A stretch of DNA of 64,000 nt from Hyaloscypha bicolor E (Eukaryota; Ascomycota; Leotiomycetes; Helotiales; Hyaloscyphaceae). A program made the translations under genes and the position numbers. Below the pieces are notes generated by a model. That model ran no database searches, was not told where the DNA came from, and was given only the letters and a program-made list of their open reading frames with translations. The DNA lies in assembly GCF_002865645.1 (NCBI RefSeq), contig NW_020194638.1, forward strand, positions 868,001 through 932,000, written 5' to 3'. Below are positions 32,230 through 43,521 of the stretch, one piece after another; position 1 is the stretch's first letter; every line of letters starts with the position of its first letter.

Positions 32230-33921
32230 TCAAGAAACAGCAGGCAGAATCTCCGTCGAGTTCGCTAGAAAGCTATCTACTATCACTATCATCAACATAT
32301 TTACTGTAGTCATTCTACTTACAATTCGCGTTATATACCACCATTTGCGTCGCACTGTTTTCATCAGCACTACGATGGACTCTATTTTCTGAGGGAAACT
32401 TACTAATATGGACTTGTCGTCGCTGCGATATCTTCTACGAACACGATGTCGAAACCCTGTCTTTGTCAGCAACCAATCTCTCATTCTCCCCATTTTCCTC
32501 AAGAAAAGGGTACCTTATAGTAAGCATCCAAGAATGTTCCCCACTGTCACTCATTTGTTAGCGAAATAATATTCCTCTTCGTGGTAGAGAAAAAAGGGGG
32601 TGGGTGGGCGGCGCTCGATGAAGTATTAGTCCGTCGAAATCTCAATAGAATTCTCGTCGAAATCTTTTCCGGACCAGTGGGGAAAGTTTCCGGCCTGTCA
32701 TGGAATAGTTTTCGACGGCCGAAAAGTAGCGACGTGCAACAAATTTGTTGTATCATGTGATAAGGTACCACTGGTCAAGTGCTGAGTGCATGTATGAGAC
32801 TGCGAAGGGAACTCACAACACACTGATCCGCATTCACGCCCCCGAAGAACAGAGTCGTGATCTCGTTTTCTTGAAGATAGAGACCGAGCGGTGTTTGAGC
32901 GCCCCAGAGCCCGGAGAGTCGATCTACATTTTGTCAACTCTTCCCTTTTTCACCTGGCCTGTTCCTTGTCTTTTCCAATTTCTCGCTCGTCCTCGTTTCG
33001 GGATTCAAAAGAGGAGCGTATCGGGGTACGTACTTTTGTTGAAGTAAAGATCCGTCCCACTCTTCACACCCTCAACTTGCAAATCATAAAGCGGCCCATA
33101 CGGCCTCGCATTCCAAGACCCACGCATCAGTTTCGCACCCGCTGAAATATTGGTCCCTGGGACAATACCCATATCTGAACCGAATGTTGCTGTTTCTTGT
33201 TACCAACCCTCCCTCTTTCACCTTTCGTTCATTGAAGGTTGACTGACTTGTTGATGAATGGTTGTTAGAGAAGCCATCTAAGAATGCAGGAGGCATCGTG
33301 ATGAGATCGTAGTTATCTAATCCCCACTATACACACACTCTTTAGTGACGAGAAAGATCCGAGAGGGAGGGGAGGGACGTGTACATTCGTCCACAAAACC
33401 TTCACCCCTGCCTTTCGGAACCCGGTAATCATATTCACAGTCGCGCTCACAACTCCTCTTCCCGCATCAGCTTTCGGGCTGAGCCCTGGATGGAGGAAGA
33501 AATCTTTCTCGCTATCAGCATCCTCTCAGATCAAAACTTCATGACCTCAAATTGGCAGGGAAGGGTAGGTTTACTTTGCATGTCAATAATCACCAACGCG
33601 CTCCTACTCGCTTCGATAGTAATATTTTTACGACTCCCATGGCATGGGATGGTGTATACCCCCGTGCTTGTTGTTGGCTCCAGAGCTGAGCGTGTGAGGT
33701 CCCAGATTCCGGACGTAGATTTGATCCAACTAAAACAGACTATGAGCATCATTACTTTTAGTAGGGAGTGGGGATTAATCTCACTAGTTATAATAATTCC
33801 CCAGCAAACTCGAATTTGTGTCCAGTCCACCGACAAGAGAGGTATAAGTGCCAATTGAGAACTGAGCGTTCACCAGACTTGCGGCAGGCAGGAGGACTTG
33901 AGCAATGTTTTTGAGCAACAT
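32230..33921 (-). CDS. Secreted isochorismatase-family hydrolase
   Basis: Ten exons on the minus strand: 33785-33921, 33575-33729, 33385-33524, 33248-33326, 33034-33189, 32817-32923, 32514-32543, 32404-32456, 32323-32369 and 32230-32279. The product has 317 residues and phases close throughout. Residues 1-20 are a signal peptide (MLLKNIAQVLLPAASLVNAQ). Family motifs are SALVIIDMQ with catalytic Asp95, VLWTNWGLDNYDL, KLMRGSWNARPYGPL with Lys190, and FFGGVNADQC with nucleophile Cys257, the Asp-Lys-Cys triad of cysteine hydrolases in this superfamily. Substrates in the family include isochorismate, nicotinamide and other amides; which one applies here cannot be told. Secretion could suggest action on host or environmental compounds, which is inference. 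Odd points are an inferred 34-nt intron (32370-32403) and a 273-nt intron (32544-32816) with hairpins. Confidence 0.85.
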
Positions 33922-34407
33922 TTTGAAATCGAAGGCAAGGAAACAGTCAGAAGTCAGATTTTGCAAGAAGGGGAGCATGGAGCCTGATTTATAAGATGTT
34001 TTGAAGTATGGGCGAGATGAGGAGTGGGATGAACTTGGCCGACCTCTGCCCGATATATTGAGGATTCCTTCTAGGTAAACGGTAATGGAGTTAATCAATT
34101 CGGCAGAGATAGGGTATTGTATTGCACGGGTAACCACTGGAAGGGCGGGGTAGTTTCTTGAGTGGAGAATGGTGATGTATGTACCTTCTTACTGGTCGTT
34201 TTGATAACGACGTTGTGATCGGCATCGTCTAATGAGGAAGGTGGGGGATGGGAAAGGAGGAGAAATTTGATCACGTGTTCACAATGTTGATGCCTTCCAA
34301 AAGATGGGACAAAGAGCTTCCGATGTATTTGGATTATTGATATCTCATTTAGTAGTTCGTTATGCGTTAAATTTTCCATTATCCATTAATTATTATGCTC
34401 CCTCTCC
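33922..34407. other. Promoter-side spacer of the isochorismatase gene
   Basis: Includes the 5' region of the isochorismatase gene and the 3' flank of the GPI-protein gene. No further gene was seen. Confidence 0.5.
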
Positions 34408-36342
34408 TCAAAATAGTGCCGCCAATGCTGACATTGCAACAGCTACCCACACATTTCTCAATCCACCCAAATCAACTCTCTTCACAGCACCACCAGTATA
34501 CTGAGGCGGCGCACTAACAAAAGACTCAATGACACTGCCTAATTGCGTAGTCGACGTCCCCCCAACAACTACCTGCGTCACCTCAGGCCCAAGCGAGAAT
34601 GTAGTTCCAGACTCCGTGATATCTGAGCCACCAGCACTTAAAGTCTCAGTGCCAACCACGACATTGCCTTGCGAATCTGTCGTCAAGGTCTGAGTTCCGA
34701 CCACAAAGTCACCTTGCGAGTTGGCGGTGATTGTTTGGCCATTTACGACTAGAGGTGGTGGGACGGCGGTGGTGATGGCGTTTGTTGGAGATGGAAGTGG
34801 GGCAGGTGCGGGAGGAGGGTTCGAGCTAGCTAAAGGATTATTGACCGGCGAAGAGATATTTGACGGACTTGGACCTGGATTTGGATTCGAACTCGCAGGC
34901 GGAGGTGGCACGATGGTGGTTCCCGGGGGAGTCGTAGCTGGCGGGATCGGTGTAGTTGGGGTAGGCAGGGTCTCTGCCGCTGGAGTTGTTGGAGTTGTTA
35001 TGGGTGGAGGTGGTGGATTTCCACCACCGCCAACGGATGTCGTCTGTACGGGAGTACTTTTGGGCGTGGTGAGACCATCTTGGAGAGTCAACGCGAGAGG
35101 TGGATCCCAAACACCAAATGTATTAAAACCGCAAGTTGACCAGAGGGGGTCTATTTTATTGATTCCAGGTGGCAATGACAATTGCGGCGTACAGATATTG
35201 GTGAGGATTGAGTGCTGAATTGGGTCCGACTGGCAGTTTGTTGTGCAGAGGCATTTTCTAGGAAGAGTTAGTGATCAATTTGGGGAGGACGAATGAAGGA
35301 TTTACGGGCTGTCAAAATCAGCGTAATTGATTTGTGTCCAGAGCCCCAGTGATGGCGCAACCCCAGAGAACGAGGTTGCAAGAGTTGATGTGCTCAGTTG
35401 GGTGGGGGCGTAACTCGTGAAGACGTTCGGATAAAGGAGTCCAACAGGGCCACATAAATTTGCGGCGTTGACGCTTGTCAAGAATACATAGACCGAAGGC
35501 GAAACACTTCCTTGAGTCAGCTCGAGTACTTTAAGGAATCATGAGGACACTTACTAGCTCACATTGTATGAATTGACAAGAAGAGATACTGGCGGCGTTG
35601 GCGCGGGGGTGGGCCAATAGGCGATTTGAACGCCTGTGGCTTGTATTGCACACTGACCGCAGCAGGGAGGAGAGGGTTTGTACAGGTCATCAAAGAAAGT
35701 ACCAGGAGGCAGGAGAGTTGCGATCGCCGAACTTTCTGACAGGTATGACGTGAAACATGTTGAGAAAAGGCAAGGATCGTAAGACGCTATATCCTGGAAA
35801 GTGAGAAGCCCACGGCCAGATGCTCCAAACAGGGAAGAGATATCCGCTGTAAGTACACTGAGTTCTGAGGCGAGGTATGATACATAGGCAACGGTGTCGG
35901 TGATTGGCGCATTAGCATATCTTTCAATGTTTGCGTAGTCGCTATTTATCTTGCTGTAACCCGATTCAAGGTACTCTTCCAAGGCCGTAGTTGGCAGGGT
36001 TTGCAGACTTGACAAGAGGTACGTGATGAAGTTGACTGAGCCACAAGAGGTAATCGTCGTCGATCCTTTCGAAGTGTTTGTGGCGCCTCCAGGGCTAGTG
36101 ATGCTCGCAGTTGTATAGCTTGGAGCTTCTCCCAAATTCTTCATGCTCGTAGTCGTGTGATTCAAAACAGAACTGAACGTGTTTGCTGGTGATGAGTGGC
36201 CAGTCAGTGGGGTTCAAGGCATTTACAAGAAGAGGACAAAAGAGACACCCCACTGACATGTAGTAAGGCCGCCTTGGGCGAATGAGAACCCCAGAAAGAG
36301 ACAAACTCGAATCCGCCTCCAGGACGTCATATCTGAAAGCAT
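34408..36342 (-). CDS. GPI-anchored cell-surface protein
   Basis: Four exons: 36258-36342, 35555-36185, 35306-35506 and 34408-35257. Introns are 72, 48 and 48 nt, giving 588 residues. The N-terminus has a signal peptide (core VCLFLGFSFA). The ectodomain is Ser/Thr-rich with Cys pairs, then a Pro/Thr-rich stalk (about 350-430). A short repeat follows: TITANSQGDFVVGTQTL then TDSQGNVVVGTETL. The C-terminus is a GPI-attachment type tail (small residues, then VWVAVAMSALAALF). The repeat motif is common in fungal wall and adhesin-like proteins. The first exon codes only the signal region. The role is probably structural or adhesive at the wall; no enzyme domain was found. Confidence 0.82.
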
Positions 36343-37184
36343 GGTTGTGAGGCACAGCAATCTGGTGCTGGGCTACGAAGGGCACAATGCTCAAGTGGGT
36401 GGGTTCTCAGCAGCTAAAGACTTGAAGCTTCTGAGAGTCTGGCGGGTTCTAGGTCATGACTGCATGACTGCATCAGCATCAGTTATCGATTGCTTCCCGT
36501 GCAAAAGAGATCTCCAATCGAGTCATCAGGCTAGCGGTGAGGCTGATGATCCCCAAAGAAGCAAAAGATGTTGTCTCAGCGTGGTGTGGACGGCGGAGAG
36601 GTCTTCGGACGAAGACGAGACGTAAAAATGAAGGAAGTGCAAGTAGTGGCAATTCCGCTTGAGATGAGGCTGAGAAACAGAAATCATATGACTTGAATTG
36701 ATACTTGCACAGTGCGTTGGGTTATTGTTCGAACTCAGTGGCCTCATTTTCAATAAGCCTCTTCCCCGGTGCAGAACCCCGCATATGGCGCATGACACAA
36801 AAATAAACTCTGCAACCTATGAAACCCAAGTTAAAGTGAGAGCACACCCACGGGTCAAGCCTATCTCTTGGGTGCTGAAATCTAGCCCATAAATGGCCAC
36901 ACCTCTTGACGAAAGCAGTGAGACAGCATCGCTAGCTTGAAAGCTTGAACTTTTTCAGCAAATATTTGAATTTTGCAGGCGTTCGCCAAGCCTAACTGAA
37001 CCGCGTTGCAAATTCTGGGCCAATGAGAGCAAAATAACGGCAACTTCCGATCATCACCTCGCCGTCGGCCCTGAGTGTGAACAATCAGAATCTCGGATGA
37101 AAGTCTTCGTAGGAGAGTCAAGAATAGAGAACCCTTGAAGACCTCTCTCCCGTTCTCTTGCTTCGATCCACCCAGACGAACAAA
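36343..37184. other. Divergent promoter region between GPI protein and A1-like protein genes
   Basis: 842 bp between two divergent starts. No convincing gene; small frames lack motifs. Confidence 0.5.
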
Positions 37185-39070
37185 ATGGCTCCTGGCACTA
37201 GCCCCCACAGCTCTCGGTTCACTGCGGCTCTGCTCTTCCTGATTTCCCCGCTGTTTGTTGCGTGCACTGGCACTATCCCTGCGCCAATCGTAGTGTCCCC
37301 TAGTCAATACTGGTGGGTCTGCATTCCACTACCCTCGTCTGCCTTACTGACATTGATTGCAGGGAAGGCAATGATGGTCCTTGGTCATCTTTCACCATAC
37401 AAGTCGGCACTCCGGCTCAAAATGTCCGAGTTTTGATATCAACTGCTGGTACTGAAACATGGGTGGTCCTCCCAGAAGGCTGCGCGAGCGATGCTCCACC
37501 GAATTGTGCCACCTTGAGAGGATTAGAATTCAACATCAGTGCATCTAAGACGTGGAAAGCAAACAACTTCTATACTCTCGAGCTGGAGTCAAACCTGGGA
37601 CTAAGTGGAAATGGTGAATTCGGCTTTGATACAGTAGGGCTCAGCTGGCAGGGAAGTGGTGGCCCTTCATTAGACCATCAGCTCGTTGCTGGCATTGCCA
37701 CTTCGGATTTTTGGCTTGGGACATTTGGGCTTACTCCTCGGCCGACAAACTTCAGCAGCTTCAACGATCCGCAGTCTAGTTTCATGGAGACTTTGAAGAA
37801 TAAATCCATGATACCGAGTCTATCATGGGCTTATACCGCTGGGGCTCCCTACCGTAAGTATTCGTCCAATTCGAGAACCGACCGTTGACTGATATAGGCC
37901 AGGGTTCGAGAAAGTCCTCGGAAGTTTGGTACTGGGCGGCTATGATCTCTCCAAAACAGGACCTACAAACATGAGCTTTGCGTTTGCGCCGGATATCTCT
38001 CGGGACTTAACTGTTGGGCTTCAATCAATTTCTACGTCTTTTCTTGGAACGAGTCACGGTCTCCTTCCGAATGGCATTTTAACCATGATCGATTCCACAG
38101 TGCCTGCGATTTGGCTTCCCATAGAAGCGTGTCAGCAATTCGAGAAGGTCTTCGGCTTGACGTGGGATGCAACGAGCGAACTATACTTGGTCAACGACAC
38201 ATTGCATACTACTCTAGTGAAAAACAATGCGAGCTTCACGTTCAGTCTTGCAAATTCCACGAAAGGGGGCCAGGTGCTCGACATCACACTCCCGTATGCA
38301 AGCTTCGATTTGTCGGTCGGTTGGCCTAAAGTTGCGAACACCTCGAGGTATTTCCCACTTATGAGAGCCGCAAATGACACACAATATACCCTTGGTCGAA
38401 CCTTTCTGCAAGAAGCGTAAGCATTCATTGATATCACTGGGAGTATACTTACTTGGACAGGTATCTCACGGTCGACTATGAGCGATCAAAGTTTTATGTC
38501 TCTCAAACTGCCTTCCAGGAAGGTGCTACCGAGCACATAATCACAATTTCGTCGCCTAATTCGACTGTGACTGTAGTACCGAGTCCACCATCGGGCCACT
38601 CTTTGCCGACCGCTGCAATTGTTGGCATTGCTGTTGGCTGCGTTATACTGGGAGTTGTCGGGGTGCTCGCTCTTCTGTTCTTCCTCAAGAAACGGCCTTT
38701 CGCGAAGCCAAAGGAGGATGCTAAACCGTCCGAAGAGCCGCCGATAGAAATGACAGAGCATACCTTTGGTGGGAAACCGGAGTTGGATGATACTGCAATG
38801 CCTCCTAAACCTCCAACGGAGATGGCCGCCGTGGCAGTTGAATATTATCCGCCGGACAAGGATGCTCGCGAACTTGAGAGTCCTAGGCCAAATATTATCT
38901 ACGAGATGCTCGGAGATACGCCCAGGGCACAAGAGCTGCATGCTGTGGAGAGTTCTTCTCACTCTCCTCGTTCTCCAGAGCCTCAAATATCGCGGTTGCC
39001 CGGGACCATTAGTCCGGTCAGCGGCCGAGGCGAGAGAGTTGTGAGTGGGATGAGCGATTCCACTCTTTGA
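37185..39070 (+). CDS. Membrane-anchored aspartic-protease-like (A1) protein, probably inactive
   Basis: Four exons: 37185-37312, 37363-37853, 37903-38416 and 38461-39070. Introns are 50, 49 and 44 nt, giving 580 residues. There is a signal peptide, then a pepsin-like fold (PWSSFTIQVGTPAQNV). The first catalytic motif, normally DTG, reads STAG at residues 69-72, so the Asp is lost. The second motif keeps IDST near 268. Many N-glycosylation sites follow, then one transmembrane span (about 426-450, AAIVGIAVGCVILGVVGVLA) with a basic stop KKRPFAK and a Pro/Ser-rich cytoplasmic tail of about 125 residues. This layout resembles a family of fungal surface proteins with degenerate A1 domains. It is more likely a sensor or binding protein than a protease; the function is inferred. 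Confidence 0.85.
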
Positions 39071-40340
39071 GAGTTGTAAGTGGATCTTCTTGGCTTGTCT
39101 ACAAAATGTAATTCGCGTGTTGTGCTGGGTTCGGGGTGGAGCGCCCAGGATTATGTGGTGCCAACCTCGTGGTCCACGGAGTCGATGGTATCAGCTCTGA
39201 GATATTGCTGCTTAATGAGAGAATTTGTAATAAGAAACACCAGCTGCGAAGCATCAATATAAGACAGCACTTACAGTCGCTCAATCACATCGTACTAATG
39301 GGTTAAAGCTTGACACTCTTTTCGACGTGTCACGCTCTCGTGTTTATGGATAATTCTCTGGGTGCCTTCTCAGGGGAATGCACCCCAAAATGAAAAGAGA
39401 ACAAATTGAAGAAGTCGTCTCCAAAAGCTGCGTGGTGAATTTGATGAAAGGAGGGATGTGGTCAGCGAAGGGATGAGGGAAAAAGAAGGAATATCGGAAG
39501 CTAAGCAGATTTTAGATCATGCTCACGTGACCTTGGCGATCCTTTCAGCTTCCACTTCATCTCGTCTCTCATCTTTCCATCTCACCACAACTGAGAGAAT
39601 CCAATTACGGGCTTGCATGCTGAATTTGGAAGAATTCGATGTTCATCGTTGGAGTGGCGTCTTTCAGTGTACACTTGACACCCGAGTTGGCTTGATCCGA
39701 TCCACCTGCAACAGCAAAACTTGACGGTATGTATGATTCTTGTACGGCCCGGGGCATCCCGTTTGTTGGTAACGCGGCATGCAATTCGGGGAAGAAGTGG
39801 TATGATTTGCGAAGGCGCCGGTGAAGGGGAATACGAATCTTGGGCGCGAGTTCTTTCCCGATGAGAATAATGAGGAGTTGGTGGCTTATGATAGTGCTTT
39901 GATTAATTCTCCAGCTGTCAATGGGTACAATGGCAAGTAGAAATGTAGCTTGTGGGTCTCTAGATGATGAGTTCGATTCTACGATGCAATGAGTTTTGAT
40001 GAATGTTTGTGATGGGGTATGTTTGCTTCATGATGAGTGAGAATTAGATATAATTATTTTTGGAATGATGTCGACACGATCATTAGAGAACAAATGGTGC
40101 TCTGGAAATCTTCAGGATGGATGGATGGATGGACGTTCTTGGATCTGCCTCCGCGCAAGAAATTATACTCCTACAATTAGAAGCTAGAAGTACAGTTCAT
40201 GTTCATCCGGAGGAGTCGACTCTCCGCAATCTTTTGTGTGCATGCTATCAATCGTACCCCAACATCCAGAACAGAATACAATATAATGCAATACAGGGGT
40301 TTACAGTCCAGATACAAGGACATGGAACCGAAATCATGAT
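39071..40340. other. Intergenic between convergent genes
   Basis: 1.27 kb, AT-richer toward 40 kb, with a GGAT microsatellite at 40115-40133. No gene recognised. Confidence 0.5.
40115..40133. repeat. GGAT microsatellite
   Basis: About four and a half copies of GGAT. Confidence 0.9.
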
Positions 40341-40440
40341 CTACTGACCATACTCATCGAGAAAATCTGCAGGGTTTTCGCCCTCCCTGACCGTCAACCA
40401 CATACGGTTCGGGTCTCGGCGAGGCAGACCTTTTGGACGA
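40341..40440 (-). other. Terminal exon copy A
   Basis: 100 nt following a branch-like CTAAC and acceptor AATAG. Encodes 32 residues ending DFLDEYGQ and TAG. 22 of 32 residues are identical to copy B. Confidence 0.8.
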
Positions 40441-41488
40441 CTATTGTAAATGTTAGTCGAGGAACCAGAGTTGAAAAGAAGGGTAAGTACCGATAAAGTA
40501 ACGCAAACAGAACAGATTACTGCCCGTACTCGTCAAGGAAGTCCCTTGGGTTTTCCCCAGGCCCAACCAAGATTCGGATATGGTTTGGATCGCGGAGAGG
40601 AAGGCCATTAGGCCGACTATTTCCCCACACAATTAGTAAAGGAAAAGAATGAACTAACGCAGAGCACCGTGCGGACTGGCAGACATTGATGGAGCAGTAC
40701 TACTGTCCATATTCATCAACAAGGAAGTTCCGCGACGATCTACATGTGGTTTGGATTACGACGAGGGAGACCACTGGGCCGACTATGGCGCATCAGACTC
40801 ATCGAGCAGCTACTCTAAACCAGAAATAGAAGTAACGCGTAAAACCAAGGATAAAAAGGACTATGCCACAAGAAAAATTCATCACATACTCAGCCTCAAC
40901 CTTCTCCCGTCCCGGCGTCTTCTTCTTGCCCTCAAAGATCCTCTTCTTCTCGAAGAACGCATACGCCTTCGGGTATACACTACTCTCAGCACCACCCATC
41001 ATTTGCTTCGCCTTCAAGAATCTCGCCAGCATGTCCGGTCTCGTATCCAATGCTCTGCAGAACGAGGCCTTTGTGTATGGTTTTGGGTTTCCTTGTTTGT
41101 CAAACTCGCCCGGCATCCCGTTCTCTGGCTTGTGGTTGTCTTTGCCGAGCAGGGCGTTTATTTTCTGGCGAATGGTGGAGCAGGTATCGTAGATGGGAAT
41201 GGTATTGTCATCTTCGCCGTCGAGCTTGATGTCGAGGAAGGAACCCGAGGGCTTGTTGGTCGATTCGGTGGCAGCTTTTTTGGTGGCCTTCTTTGGTTTC
41301 GTGGCGGAATCCTTGCTGGCAACTGGTGCAGACGCGGAGTTCACCTCAGGGGAAGTCTTCTCCTTGAGCGCTTTCTTGGGTGCTGACTTCGGGGCGGTGG
41401 TCTTTGGGGTGGGAAGTTTGTCTCCAGGTTTGATGGCAGGGTAGGGCTCCGCGCGAGGAGCAGAGGTGCGGCGTGCTGCTTTTGGCAT
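40341..41488 (-). CDS. DUF7726 protein with tandem alternative terminal exons
   Basis: First exon 40890-41488 (599 nt), beginning MPKAARRTSAPRAE. It has a Lys/Ala/Pro-rich tail-like region, then a DUF7726-type globular part at about 95-195 (IYDTCSTIRQKINALL, FCRALDT, LARFLKAKQMMGG, YPKAYAFFEKKR). The donor GTATGT at 40884-40889 ends the exon in phase 2. It can be joined in frame to either of two 100-nt terminal exons, 40517-40616 or 40341-40440, each giving 232 residues, or to a degenerate third copy (40740-40782) giving 213. The ends read RP.GLP.RDPN, then GENP.DFLDEYGQ. The domain resembles a small DNA-binding homeodomain-like fold; nuclear function is inferred from the basic N-terminus. 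Which terminal exon is used cannot be read from the sequence. Confidence 0.8.
40517..40616 (-). other. Terminal exon copy B
   Basis: 100 nt after acceptor AAATAG. Same phase and length as copy A, ending in TAA. Confidence 0.8.
40700..40782 (-). pseudogene. Terminal exon copy C, degenerate
   Basis: Begins at acceptor CCATAG and aligns with copies A and B (RPSGLPRRNPNHM). It then has an in-frame TAG (40740-40742) and a deletion of roughly 17 nt before the shared end coding DEYGQ-like sequence. If spliced to the first exon it would give a protein truncated by 19 residues. Confidence 0.7.
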
Positions 41489-42435
41489 TTTGGGCGGTCG
41501 TCGATGATGGCTAGGGTCAATTGATGAGATTTAAGTGAGATTTTAGTTGTGAGTGGAAGTTGGCGAAGGTCGGGAAAGGGAGGATTTTATGTTGCATCGG
41601 CCGACGCGTCCGAGGGTTTATTTACGCGACTATCAACAACAACGTCATACGATTGGCATCTTCACTCCTTAAACTTCCTCCAACCATCAACCATTCTAGA
41701 AGAGGAAATCGATTATCAAATACGTCATTTTAATCAACCAAGTGACAGAGACCGAGGTATTTTGATCTTCAGAATCCGAGATCTTTGCAGTTCAACATTG
41801 TTCCCGATCCGGAGAAGCCAAAGCGCACGTCGACTTGAAATCAGAAAAGACGGTTGTTTGCTTCTTGCTTTACAGATCACATCGCCGAATAGTTGTTCAA
41901 GATTGCACCCATAGCGGTAGATAGTTGGCGAGACGTTTTCTGAAGGGGGGTATTATTATTAGGACTTCTGCAAGGTGGAAGGGGAATGGAAAATTGAGCG
42001 GTTGCTGCTTGATGTTGTTTGGACTCGGGGAGATAGTCTTGGATGGAATGATACAGACAATAAGGAGAATGCTGAGATAGGTTTTGTGTTGGATTGAGCA
42101 CACAATACGGAGCTCTCTTCGATTGCATCATGAACCAGGAAAGGATCCATAGATAGGAAAGCCTTGTGTTTAGAGTAGCAGCGTTTCTTGATGGCATCAC
42201 CTTTTCCAACAGAAATGAAAGACTGAATGTTTGGAAAGAGAGAAGTTTCACGACCTGACCTGGATTTTGATTCGCTAACTGCCCTCAATCATCCTTCCTC
42301 ATTCACTGTGATGCTGTGGAATTGTCAAGTGACATGTGAAAGACTGTCAGCTTCTATGCCTTCCTTGATACCTCAAATTTGATGCTCATAACTCAAAGCA
42401 AATCTAGCTCGATCCGTCTTTCGAAACCAAAGCAT
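41489..42435. other. Intergenic upstream of DUF7726 gene
   Basis: 947 bp. Minus-strand frames at 41877-42288 have no family motif. No gene supported. Confidence 0.45.
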
Positions 42436-43521
42436 CTATCCGCAACCTGGTTCCTCTACCATGCTCGCCCTCTTCCTCCCAAGGACATAAACGAAGGTCA
42501 GCCAAACGAGGTGTCGGCGAACCTCTCGCTCTGTAGTCGAGCCCCCAGGAGCCACCAGCACAGTGATTCTAGGGGAATTTGATTGCACAGAAGCTCCACC
42601 AGAACCGTTTCCGGACGCCTGGGATATCAACTCGATGTTCGTTGTTGCACAGCTGTTAAGAACGACTCTGAAAAGAGAAACATATCAGGGACGCCAACGG
42701 TGGTGTCTTGCAGAGGCGCATATGGCCAACTCCCTCCGAATATTCTGAAAGAAGTGGGCGAAATTCCCGAGAGTAATTTCGGATTGGGCCGGGATCCCGT
42801 TTCCAAGAGAAAGCACCCAGGAAACTTCTCTGTGGCCGAGAGCCCGTGCAAATCCGCTGCCGAACAAAACCAGTTCACTGATGCTTGCGTTACTCGCATC
42901 AAGAAATATCATGTCGATAGTCAGGCTGAAAAAGAATGCGTGATGGGTGATGGAGTTCCAGATGTGAAGTAGAGGGACGGTTTCGCGTACAATCGATAGT
43001 GATTCCCGGCAGGCACAAATCATCGGAAGTAGTTCAAGGTTGTTGGCAAGACGCAGACAGTTGTACCATCTGCCATTGTGTGGTATGCTACGCATGGGGT
43101 CGGCTTCGAGGAATAGGAGACGAGTATTGGGTAAAGAGAACCTCCAGACCCGCCGTCGAAGCTCAGGAGCCAGTCCGAGGAAGAGAGCCAATGTTCGGGT
43201 CTCGCCCCCCATATTTATTGTTCGACTCTGTGAGAACTCTGATGTGGGTTCTGATTGGGAAGGATTCGTTGGACTTCGAGGTTGTGTCCGAGGATGGCTG
43301 CACCGATCGATTTTCCCATTCTGAACCGCTGGAACGAAGAGGTAGGCATGGATAACCAGCTCGCAGCTTCCTTGAACAAAAAGGATATGAAAAGGAAAAT
43401 AATAGGATCTGAAGTCTAGAAGATTGGATTTTTGATGGACTAGATACCGGGGAAGCTTTGAGAGTAAACGCAGGCTCTCAAGAGCTGGTCCTCTATTGGG
43501 AAAAGTAGGTTGCAAAGCCAT
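42436..43521 (-). CDS. 2EXR-domain protein (array member 1)
   Basis: Two exons, 42731-43521 and 42436-42667, with a 63-nt intron (weak donor GTTGGC, branch CCTGATAT, acceptor TTTTCAG). This gives 340 residues from 43521, or 237 if the Met at 43212 (MGGETRT) is used; the latter is closer to the family core. The 2EXR signature is GLAPELRRRVWRFSLPN, then ICACRESLSIVRETVP and DMIFLDASNA. The tail after the intron (SPRITVLVAPG..., then REVRRHLVWLTFV) resembles the family end. 2EXR proteins are abundant in Pezizomycotina and of unknown function. It heads an array of four same-strand paralogues. Confidence 0.72.
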
